DNA from: an uncultured Desulfovibrio sp.
Lineage (GTDB): Bacteria; Desulfobacterota; Desulfovibrionia; Desulfovibrionales; Desulfovibrionaceae
Length of the DNA: 5,582 nucleotides
NCBI GenBank assembly: GCA_900546145.1
Contig: URBN01000062.1
Span: 1 to 5,582 of the forward strand
Direction: 5' to 3'
The notes beneath the pieces are model-generated. The model was given only the letters and a program-made list of their open reading frames with translations. It was not told the DNA's origin and did no database searches. This document shows, piece after piece, positions 1 through 5,197 of this stretch. Position 1 is the first letter of the stretch. Each line of letters opens with the position of its first letter. Both the position numbers and the translations under genes were made by a program.

Positions 1-51
1 GACGCGCCTTATATCCCCAGCCCTGAAGGGCGGGGTTTTACGGCGCATTCG
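1..51 (-). mobile_element. Probable left end of an IS200/IS605-family element (partial)
   Basis: The minus strand holds an imperfect hairpin at 35-15: CCCC, arm GCCC, loop TTCA, arm GGGC, then T and GGGG, giving a C-T mismatch three base pairs above the foot. An A-run (36-39) sits at its 5' foot. IS200/IS605 elements end in such subterminal imperfect hairpins, recognised by the HUH transposase TnpA, and have no terminal inverted repeats. The same 21-nt architecture recurs at 5536-5556. The GH108 reading frame loses its family resemblance at about 51-56, so the element probably begins just after TTTAT (minus strand 56-52), which would be the target sequence at the left end. The exact boundary is inferred. 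The element body lies outside the window. Confidence 0.6.
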
Positions 52-407
52 ATAAATCTCTGCATGCAGAAAACGGCTCTTTGCAGGCCGCAGTTGATGC
101 TTGTGTCCAACATCGCACCTCTGGATTTCCTGCCAAGGCCGAACCTGTCTAGAGGATCCCAGTAGTATCTGGCGTACATCCTGTAAGCCTGACGTTCAGT
201 GAGAGCCCTTATGCTTTCCCTGTCGACAGGCAGACGCACACCAATGGACGTCAGCCAGGCGTAATCGGACTGCGCACGCTGTTTAAGTGAACGCAGGCAA
301 AGGCCGTACTTGGTCGCTCCGCCGGGGTCGTCAGAGTCATCCTCAAAAACGCGCCCCTCCCACGCCAGAACAAAATCCATCAGAATCTCAAAATCGCTTT
401 CAGGCAT
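9..407 (-). CDS. GH108-family lysozyme/endolysin (N-acetylmuramidase), 3'-truncated by IS
   Basis: This frame encodes 132 residues of a glycoside hydrolase family 108 enzyme, which cleaves the glycan of peptidoglycan; phages use such enzymes for lysis or as virion lysins. Visible signatures are AWEG with the presumed catalytic Glu17, DDPGGATKYGL at 26-36 (the family's DPGGxTxxGI), LTERQAYRMYARYYWDPL at 69-86, and LDTSINCGLQRAVFCMQ at 100-116. Family members usually run to about 170-190 residues with a C-terminal DGxxGPxT segment, which is missing. Resemblance stops at residues 118-119, and the last 13 residues read into the IS-like left end before a TAA at 11-9. The start at 407 overlaps the previous gene by 8 bp and has GGAG 7 nt upstream; a longer open frame back to 551 gives only a basic shadow peptide. 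There is no signal peptide or membrane segment. It is probably a broken gene. Confidence 0.78.
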   Translation of the reverse strand: MPESDFEILMDFVLAWEGRVFEDDSDDPGGATKYGLCLRSLKQRAQSDYAWLTSIGVRLPVDRESIRALTERQAYRMYARYYWDPLDRFGLGRKSRGAMLDTSINCGLQRAVFCMQRFIECAVKPRPSGLGI

Positions 408-585
408 TGCCTTGCTCCGTCTTCTTTTCCTGACGCGGCGTTTGCTTCTGCGCAGGCTGCTGAATACGGACACACCGTTTAGCTTCCTCAAAACGGGCAG
501 CCTCGTCGTCTTCGAGCTCCACCTCTTCGCCAGGCATACGGAGACGCCCACCCATCCAAAATGCGTTTTTCAGACGAACTTTCAT
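400..585 (-). CDS. Small phage protein in the FI position, function unknown
   Basis: A 61-aa protein whose first 40 residues (KVRLKNAFWMGGRLRMPGEE, then VELEDDEAARF) follow a pattern known from short phage proteins near capsid genes: a strand, a hydrophobic turn, PGE, an acidic VELED segment, then a short helix. The C-terminal 20 residues are Gln/Lys-rich (42-61) and look disordered. It starts 14 bp after the capsid gene stop, with a perfect AGGAGG (598-593) 7 nt before ATG, so it should be well translated. Its place just after gpE matches lambda FI or a head-completion gene, but the sequence does not resemble FI closely enough to name it. Its end overlaps the GH108 start by 8 bp. I do not recognise a defined function. 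Confidence 0.75.
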   Translation of the reverse strand: MKVRLKNAFWMGGRLRMPGEEVELEDDEAARFEEAKRCVRIQQPAQKQTPRQEKKTEQGNA

Positions 586-599
586 GGGGGCGCCTCCTC

Positions 600-1634
600 T
601 TAGTTGCCGGTGACGCTGTCAAAACGGACAGCCCACCCAGCATGCCGGGTTACAGGCAGCGGACGGGATTCAGCTACAGTGAAAACGCCGGAAGGATCAT
701 CCTGGCGATACTGCTTGGCGAAATATGTCGTGGCACCAGCGCAGTCGAGGTCGATGGGACGGCCGTACTCGATGACGGATTCAGCATCGCGGGCCAGAAG
801 GACAGCGTCATCGGGGTCAATGAAGTGTTTCACCGTGCCGTCGATATCCTTGTAGGTGCCAGAGTACGTCCAGATGCGCAGGCCGTTCCAGGTGCCCTTG
901 TTGAGCTGAGCGACGCGCAGGGACAGCGCACCACCGGCGTCTATAGTCCTGTTGTCCATAATATCGACCACGTCAGGATGGTTGCGGAAGGCTGCAAAGG
1001 CAGCCGCTCCCATAATGAGATCCGTGGCCGGAAGGCCGTCGGCATCTTCCTGAATAAGCGTAGAAGCAGCGTCGATCTGCCCGAAGAGATCAGATCCCGC
1101 AGCGTTCCACCGATCCGCCTGGGCAACGGAAATGGTATGGCTGGCGGGGCGGGCGTAGTCGATAGTGAAAGCAGCCTTGGCAGCGCCGTTGTCCAGATCG
1201 TACAGGGTTACCCTCCCTTCAGTGGCAGCCTGGGCACACATGATTTCAATCATGCGGTCATGCTCCATCCTGTGGGCATCCATATCCTCAGCAACCAGAC
1301 GGGTAACAGGATCAGACTCCAGGTCATACGGGGAGCGGCCGATTTGGCGCTTCATCAGGACGTCCGCGGCACGGAAAAGTCTCTTCGTACGGAAACGGGG
1401 AGCTTTGACCTGAGAAATTTCCCAGCCCTGAGGCTGCATGAGCGTACCGGCAGAGTAGTCGCCGACGGGAGGGAGCACCCCGTACTGATAGGCCTTGGTG
1501 TGCAGCTCAAAATTGTCGGTTTCAGAAGGAGCCTGCGGCTTAAAAAATGTGGAAAAAAGACTCCACTTCGGGGGGCGCAGACGGATGATGCCGGTCAGGG
1601 CAACAGTGTCAAACTGATCAAGCGTAAAAGCCAT
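600..1634 (-). CDS. E: Major capsid protein, lambda gpE family
   Basis: This 344-residue protein forms the icosahedral shell of the phage head (HK97 fold, Phage_cap_E family). Its length is very close to lambda gpE (341). Characteristic stretches are LFSTFFKPQAPSETDNFELH at about 26-45, the PRFRTKRLFRAADVLMKRQI segment before residue 100, a helical segment DPVTRLVAEDMDAHRMEHDR, the middle-domain stretch LIMGAAAFAAFRNHPDVVDI, and a C-terminal ESRPLPVTRHAGWAV at 322-336, which is the usual ending of the family. Translation starts at ATG 1634-1632 with a perfect AGGAGG (1650-1645) overlapping the stop of the decoration gene, as expected for a highly expressed protein. It lies directly after gpD, as in lambda. 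A 366-aa frame on the opposite strand (561-1661) is its shadow. No damage is seen. Confidence 0.95.
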   Translation of the reverse strand: MAFTLDQFDTVALTGIIRLRPPKWSLFSTFFKPQAPSETDNFELHTKAYQYGVLPPVGDYSAGTLMQPQGWEISQVKAPRFRTKRLFRAADVLMKRQIGRSPYDLESDPVTRLVAEDMDAHRMEHDRMIEIMCAQAATEGRVTLYDLDNGAAKAAFTIDYARPASHTISVAQADRWNAAGSDLFGQIDAASTLIQEDADGLPATDLIMGAAAFAAFRNHPDVVDIMDNRTIDAGGALSLRVAQLNKGTWNGLRIWTYSGTYKDIDGTVKHFIDPDDAVLLARDAESVIEYGRPIDLDCAGATTYFAKQYRQDDPSGVFTVAESRPLPVTRHAGWAVRFDSVTGN

Positions 1635-1644
1635 AGTTTTAGAA

Positions 1645-1650
1645 CCTCCT
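1645..1650 (-). promoter_or_regulatory. Strong Shine-Dalgarno site of the major capsid gene
   Basis: A perfect AGGAGG overlaps the TAG stop of the decoration gene and lies 10 nt before the capsid ATG. It fits the high output needed for the shell protein and helps fix the start at 1634. Confidence 0.75.
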
Positions 1651-1984
1651 ACTCAGCGTAGATGCCGGCAGCGGCGAGAACAGCAGCCACTTTGGAAGGT
1701 GTTGCGCCGGAAGCAAGAACAAGCTGATCCAGGCTAGCGTGCCCATGGCGGACAACCGTGATTCTCGTGTCTTCAGTGCCAACCGTGGCCTCTCCGGGGA
1801 GCACGCCGAGAAGTGTGGCGGCAGTCATGGCGTCTGTGGCCAGAGAGACAACGCCGTCAGACACCATCAGGACGGATCCTGCCTTGAAGTCTGTAGCCGC
1901 GGAGGCCTTGGCCCAGACGTCAGTCAGGACAAGCGGATGGTCCATAAAAATGGACTTACGGGTGTATTCAGCGGTGGATTCCAT
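1649..1984 (-). CDS. D: Head decoration (capsid-stabilising) protein, lambda gpD family
   Basis: A 111-aa protein of the lambda gpD / phage 21 SHP type, whose trimers sit on the expanded capsid at threefold points and stabilise it against DNA pressure. Lambda gpD is 110 aa, so the length fits. The N-terminus (1-22) is a polar arm ending in HPLVLTD, followed by a small beta domain with FKAGSVLMVSDG (33-44), the ATLLGVLPGEATVG segment (56-69) and a TRITVVRHGHASLDQLVL segment (73-90), ending in a hydrophobic AVLAAAGIYAE tail. The start codon overlaps the protease stop as TAATG, and the purine-rich GGGGAGGG (1998-1991) lies 6 nt upstream, so coupling to the protease/scaffold gene is likely. Position between gpC and gpE supports the call. 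Confidence 0.92.
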   Translation of the reverse strand: MESTAEYTRKSIFMDHPLVLTDVWAKASAATDFKAGSVLMVSDGVVSLATDAMTAATLLGVLPGEATVGTEDTRITVVRHGHASLDQLVLASGATPSKVAAVLAAAGIYAE

Positions 1985-2349
1985 TACTTTCCCTCCCCAT
2001 AGCGGCCGATCTGCTCAATCAGAGTGCGTTTGTCGTCTTTCTTCACGCTGGCAGCGGAAACAGGCCCGGCACTCTGAAGCAGGGCACTGAGCTGAGCTTT
2101 CACTGTTTCGTGAATCATTTTCTGCATATCTTCGCCGTTCTCTTTATCTTTGGCCGGTCCGGCAGCGGGCTGTGCGAACTGCCAGAAGGCCTTCTGAGCC
2201 TCGAGCTGTTCAGCCGTCAGTTTCGCGCCAAGAGCTCCGGCAAGACGCTTCTGCGCATCTTCGCCGAGCACAACGCCCGCAATAGCCAGAATTTCGGCCT
2301 CACGGACTTCAGCCGTCTTCCCGACGGGTTCCGTCGTTTTGGTATCCAT
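1984..2349 (-). CDS. Probable nested scaffold protein (Nu3-like), in frame within the protease gene
   Basis: An in-frame internal ATG (codon 272 of the protease) is preceded by GGGGGAA (2360-2354), with the G-run ending 6 nt before the ATG. It would make a separate 121-residue protein identical to the protease tail. The product is helix-prone and charged (for example ILAIAGVVLGEDAQKRLAGA, LTAEQLEAQKAFWQFAQ, MIHETVKAQLSALLQSAG), with an Ala/Pro linker between helices, which is what head scaffolds look like. In lambda, scaffold Nu3 (about 130 aa) is made in exactly this way from the 3' part of gene C. No separate scaffold gene exists between protease and decoration protein here, so something must fill the role. 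The internal start is inferred; the tail could instead act only as part of the full-length protease. Confidence 0.55.
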   Translation of the reverse strand: MDTKTTEPVGKTAEVREAEILAIAGVVLGEDAQKRLAGALGAKLTAEQLEAQKAFWQFAQPAAGPAKDKENGEDMQKMIHETVKAQLSALLQSAGPVSAASVKKDDKRTLIEQIGRYGEGK

Positions 2350-3162
2350 GGTATTCCCCCATGTTGAATGTGTTCCTGCGGCCGATTCACGGAAGGGCTG
2401 CAGTTCAGTAACCAGGCCCAGAGCTCGAGCCCTTTCTCCGTTAAACAGTCGTCCGTCTGCCCAGGCTCCCTTCTCGGAAAGGTCCAGCCCCATACGGCTG
2501 GCAACGAACGTTGTGAACTTGTCGTAGACAGCATCCAGCTGAGCTTGGATTGCCGCTCTCTCTTCTTCGGAAAGTTTCTTGGGAGCCCCGACCGTCTTGT
2601 ACTTGCCGGCCTGCATCCATGTTCTCTCGATGCCGAAGAAGCTCTTCAGAAAGCCAGTCATATCGTCATGCACATACAGCACGCCGATGGACCCGACCTG
2701 AGCGCTGGGGCTTGTGCGGATGTCGCCGGTAGCTGAGGCGAGCCAGTAGGCGGCTGACGCGCCAAGGCCGTCGATCCATGCGCACATTTTTTTCTGCCTG
2801 GCGGCCCCCTCGATGAATCCGGCGAGTTCGGGAAGCCCGGAAACATCTCCGCCAGGCGAATTTATGAAAAGCTCGATTGTCTCAACAGATGGGTCGTCGA
2901 GAGCAATCTGGAGACTGGAGCGAATGGCTTCATAAGAGGTTTCGCCGTATGCCGCATCTGCATCAGTGCGGACCAGAGGACCGAGGACAAAAATAGTTGC
3001 CCTCGATCCTTCCATCTTCAGGCTTCCGCCTCTGCCAGCGTCTCCCTGTTGAGGATTTGCATGCAATGCCACGTGCTTTTGGAGACCTGCCTCAGTGGAG
3101 GACCAGAGACAGGGCTCGGCAAGAGGATCATGCATGGGAAAATTTGTCTGATTATTAGTCAT
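1984..3162 (-). CDS. C: Prohead protease, S49 family (lambda gpC-like), with scaffold-like C-terminus
   Basis: This 392-aa protein is the head maturation protease. It is a self-compartmentalised serine peptidase of the SppA/ClpP fold, acting inside the prohead on scaffold and portal-associated proteins. The core spans about residues 50-255: IELFINSPGGDVSG (96-109, oxyanion-side motif), IDGLGASAAYWLAS (130-143) with the likely nucleophile Ser136, and AGKYKTVGAPKK (185-196) with the likely general base Lys189, a Ser/Lys dyad. LFNGERARALGLV (239-251) is the usual end of the catalytic domain. Residues 272-392 form a helical, charged tail resembling a scaffold region. The start at 3162 overlaps the portal stop by 8 bp and has AGGAG 7 nt upstream. 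The end overlaps gpD by one base. No signal peptide is present, which argues for the phage protease and against cellular SppA. Confidence 0.92.
   Translation of the reverse strand: MTNNQTNFPMHDPLAEPCLWSSTEAGLQKHVALHANPQQGDAGRGGSLKMEGSRATIFVLGPLVRTDADAAYGETSYEAIRSSLQIALDDPSVETIELFINSPGGDVSGLPELAGFIEGAARQKKMCAWIDGLGASAAYWLASATGDIRTSPSAQVGSIGVLYVHDDMTGFLKSFFGIERTWMQAGKYKTVGAPKKLSEEERAAIQAQLDAVYDKFTTFVASRMGLDLSEKGAWADGRLFNGERARALGLVTELQPFRESAAGTHSTWGNTMDTKTTEPVGKTAEVREAEILAIAGVVLGEDAQKRLAGALGAKLTAEQLEAQKAFWQFAQPAAGPAKDKENGEDMQKMIHETVKAQLSALLQSAGPVSAASVKKDDKRTLIEQIGRYGEGK
2354..2360 (-). promoter_or_regulatory. Internal ribosome binding site candidate for the nested scaffold
   Basis: GGGGGAA inside the protease gene, with the G-run ending 6 nt before the in-frame ATG at 2349. 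It is the only sequence basis for calling an internal start here and pairs with the anti-Shine-Dalgarno partly through G-U wobble. Confidence 0.45.
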
Positions 3163-4690
3163 CGGTAGGCTCCTGAGTGCTGCCAGCCTGTCCAGTTGTG
3201 CTGAGGCCTGCGGCCTCGCGGGCTTTGGCCTCTTCGCCCAGGCTCTGGGTGACCTCGTCGAAGTCGCCGCCCCTCTCCGCTATGGCGTCAGAACGGGACA
3301 TAAGCCCGGCATTGATAAGAGCTATCTGCGCCTGTGCTTCCTTGAGGGGATCTACATATCCACGGCTCGGGCCGTTCCACCTGGCGTTCGTCCAAAGCGT
3401 TCTGTTCGCGAAGTACTCGACAGGAGAGCACGGCAGCTCCAAAAACCCTCCCAAGTAGGCTTCATCCATTACCATTTCGTAAATAGGCTGACAGTACTGG
3501 CGCACGAAAAACCGCCGGTAGACGTCATAGACACGCCATGCTTCGAGCAGCGCCGCACGGGCAGACGAGTAGTTTGTTTTGGAAAAATCTTTGGTCAGGA
3601 CTTCGTACGGAATACCAAGCGCCGCGCCCGTCTGCCTCAAAATCAATTCGCAGAAAGACAGAAAATTTTGCGAAGGACGGCTGGACTCGAGCACTTCCGG
3701 CTTCTCGCCCTCGTTGCCGTAGAGAATCTGTCCGCCCTCTATAGCCTGATAGTATCTCTTTCCTTCTGGCCCATTGTCCTGTTCACGGACAAAGTTGGGC
3801 AGGTCCTGAGGCCCGTTTGCAAGAGATACGAAAATAGGGAAGCTCGAAGCCATAACCTGAGCAGCAAGCTCGTTGTCTATGCTGTCGCTGAAGCGCCGAA
3901 GAGCCGCCACGACAGGAGCAAGTACGCTCACTCCCCGGTACTGCTCTTCCTGCTCTGGGCAAAAGACATGAAAAATCCCTTTGCGCCCAAGGGGCATCCT
4001 GGCGGGGATGCGCATAAAGTCCTCTCTCGTCAGGCTCCGATAATCCGTATACCCGTAAGAAGGCTTCGGGCTTGCAATCCAGTACGCCTGCGGAATGCCC
4101 GTTTCGGAAACCTCAACGCCGTCATGCATGTACGGATTCTGCTCGTCGCCATACGGAGTCATGAGTCTGTCAGGGCTCACGCTCTGAATACGCAGACGGA
4201 AACGGCAGCCGGCCCGGGGACGCTTTTCCACCACAGGCAGGTGCACAAATTCGCCAGCCTTGATGAGGCTTCTGACGGCCATATTCTGGAGCAGGGGGAA
4301 AGCTACCTGATCACGGTAGTCCGCCTGGCGTTCCCATTCATACCAGAGCCATCCGGCTCGTTCCTGGAGTTCCTGCGCCTGTTCCCTCGAGATGCCAAGG
4401 CGCTGCCACGGGATACTGGGCTGAGGCTCCAGGCCTGTGCCGCAGATATTCGTAGCCAGAGAGTCCACGGCAGACTTGGCCGTACCGTCGTTGGCATACA
4501 GGTCTTCGATACGACGGTTGAGCGTCCTGCGTTCTGCTGCGCCTTCGCCGCGGACAAGCGTTCTGCGGGGACGCCAATCAAAAAACGACCCGCGGAAAGA
4601 CCCGGCATCCCGCGAGGGCGCCGATATCTCATGCGCTTGTTTGACAGGGGCCGCACTGGCTTTCGGGCGGAACAGGCCGAAGAGCTTCAT
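3155..4690 (-). CDS. B: Portal protein, lambda gpB family
   Basis: A 511-aa portal protein, the dodecameric ring at one capsid vertex through which the terminase pumps DNA and to which the tail attaches (Phage_portal_2 / lambda family). Signatures are the N-terminal YANDGTAKSAVDSLATNICG (65-84), the RFRLRIQSVSPDRL beta segment (163-176), VFCPEQEEQYRGVSVLAPVV (242-261), and the highly typical LGIPYEVLTKDFSKTNYSSA (358-377) followed by WNGPSRGYVDPLKEAQA (438-454). The last 20 residues are acidic and polar, as in many portals. I chose ATG 4690-4688 over a GTG at 4717: it forms an ATGA overlap with the gpW-like stop and has GAGGGGG 8 nt upstream. Its stop overlaps the protease start by 8 bp. Length is close to lambda gpB (533). 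It appears intact. Confidence 0.95.
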   Translation of the reverse strand: MKLFGLFRPKASAAPVKQAHEISAPSRDAGSFRGSFFDWRPRRTLVRGEGAAERRTLNRRIEDLYANDGTAKSAVDSLATNICGTGLEPQPSIPWQRLGISREQAQELQERAGWLWYEWERQADYRDQVAFPLLQNMAVRSLIKAGEFVHLPVVEKRPRAGCRFRLRIQSVSPDRLMTPYGDEQNPYMHDGVEVSETGIPQAYWIASPKPSYGYTDYRSLTREDFMRIPARMPLGRKGIFHVFCPEQEEQYRGVSVLAPVVAALRRFSDSIDNELAAQVMASSFPIFVSLANGPQDLPNFVREQDNGPEGKRYYQAIEGGQILYGNEGEKPEVLESSRPSQNFLSFCELILRQTGAALGIPYEVLTKDFSKTNYSSARAALLEAWRVYDVYRRFFVRQYCQPIYEMVMDEAYLGGFLELPCSPVEYFANRTLWTNARWNGPSRGYVDPLKEAQAQIALINAGLMSRSDAIAERGGDFDEVTQSLGEEAKAREAAGLSTTGQAGSTQEPTDD

Positions 4691-4929
4691 CTGCGCCACC
4701 CCCTCGGGAAGCGGCACTGCACACGGACAGGACCGTGCCCGCCGCGTTCCAGCGCTTCAAGCTCGCCGGTGTAGTAGCTCAGGGCAGCCTTCAGGTCGCT
4801 GATTTTTTGGCGCTGAAGGGAGCGGGTGCCTATCGTATAGGACTGCGCCGAGAGGCATTTTTTGAGCTCATCCTTACAAACTTTGATTTGTTCGGTGAGC
4901 TCTTCTCTGGTCCAGATTTGGATGCTCAT
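4687..4929 (-). CDS. W: gpW-like head-completion / head-tail joining protein
   Basis: An 80-aa protein between terminase and portal, the position of lambda W, whose 68-aa product plugs the portal after packaging and is needed for tail attachment. The body is two helices: residues 7-27 (TREELTEQIKVCKDELKKCL) and 41-61 (QKISDLKAALSYYTGELEAL), joined by a short SYTIGTRSLQR segment (30-40). The helix - short beta turn - helix layout and the 'S..DL...I..LE' pattern fit gpW and the related DUF6148 phage proteins. The C-terminus (62-80) is basic and Gly/Arg-rich. It starts at ATG 4929-4927, with a weak GAGAG site 5 nt upstream and a 74-bp leader holding a tandem repeat. Its TGA overlaps the portal ATG (ATGA). 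Assignment rests on position and fold pattern more than on sequence identity. Confidence 0.75.
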   Translation of the reverse strand: MSIQIWTREELTEQIKVCKDELKKCLSAQSYTIGTRSLQRQKISDLKAALSYYTGELEALERGGHGPVRVQCRFPRGWRR

Positions 4930-4962
4930 GCATCTCTCGTAGCTCTTTTTCCCCCTTCATGC

Positions 4963-4995
4963 GCGGAACGTGCGGAATGTGCGGAATGTGCGGAC
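4963..4995. repeat. 9-bp tandem direct repeat (GCGGAATGT, 3.7 copies)
   Basis: On the plus strand the unit GCGGAA(C/T)GT occurs at 4963-4971, 4972-4980 and 4981-4989, followed by a partial GCGGAC at 4990-4995. Only one base differs among the full copies. It sits in the only intergenic gap of note in the operon (4930-5003), between the helix-turn-helix gene and the gpW-like gene. No open frame of substance uses it on the minus strand. It may be simple slippage expansion, or iteron-like binding sites. Confidence 0.9.
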
Positions 4996-5003
4996 AAAAA
5001 ATT

Positions 5004-5195
5004 TTAAATACTTTGCGTAGCAGGTTGCTTCAGCCCCTTTTCTTCTCCATCCAAAAGGGCTGTATCAAGATCTTCCTTCCACACCCACCTGTACCTTGTG
5101 CCGACACCGTACATGGCTATACGGCCTTCACTAACCATCTTGTAAAAAGTCGTCTTACTGCAGCCAAGATACACACAGGCCTGACGCCAGTTCAT
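5004..5195 (-). CDS. Small helix-turn-helix (excisionase/MerR-like, HTH_17-type) DNA-binding protein
   Basis: A 63-aa single-domain protein with the winged helix-turn-helix pattern of the excisionase/MerR-like HTH_17 family: WRQACVYLGCSKTTFYKMVS (3-22) gives helix-turn-recognition helix, EGRIAMYGVGTRYRW (23-37) the beta wing, and WKEDLDTALL (39-48) the closing helix. Such domains bind DNA as Xis, repressors, or the DNA-binding part of small terminase subunits. The start at ATG 5195 was chosen because TAA of the terminase is just 2 bp upstream (TAA-GA-ATG) and GGGGAAGG (5208-5201) lies 5 nt before it; in-frame starts at 5219 or 5210 lack this spacing. The gene lies inside the late packaging operon and not in an early control region, so a packaging role is possible, but this is inference. 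Confidence 0.8.
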   Translation of the reverse strand: MNWRQACVYLGCSKTTFYKMVSEGRIAMYGVGTRYRWVWKEDLDTALLDGEEKGLKQPATQSI

Positions 5196-5197
5196 TC

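Noticed and set aside
15..40. GC hairpin followed by TTTT on the plus strand, resembling a rho-independent terminator
   Set aside because: The T-run is only four bases, it would terminate plus-strand transcription where no plus-strand gene exists, and the hairpin matches the IS-end architecture better.
561..1661. 366-aa open frame on the plus strand
   Set aside because: It lies entirely opposite the clear major capsid gene, has no recognisable domain, and arises from the codon pattern of the minus-strand gene.
2217..2534. 105-aa minus-strand frame inside the protease gene
   Set aside because: It is a shifted frame of the S49 protease with low-complexity Pro/Arg-rich content; the protease frame is continuous, so there is no frameshift to explain.
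4691..4717. GTG start giving a 520-aa portal
   Set aside because: The ATG at 4690 forms an ATGA overlap with the upstream stop and has a well-spaced GAGGGGG; the extra nine residues overlap the gpW-like gene and look like its shadow.
3668..4774. 368-aa open frame on the plus strand
   Set aside because: It is antisense to the portal gene, shows no family resemblance, and would be the only plus-strand gene in a one-direction operon.
4963..4995. Short CRISPR-like array
   Set aside because: The 9-bp units are contiguous with no spacers, so this is a tandem repeat.
4991..5010. T-run after the HTH gene (minus strand), possible terminator
   Set aside because: No stable GC stem precedes the T-run, and termination here would cut off the downstream head genes.
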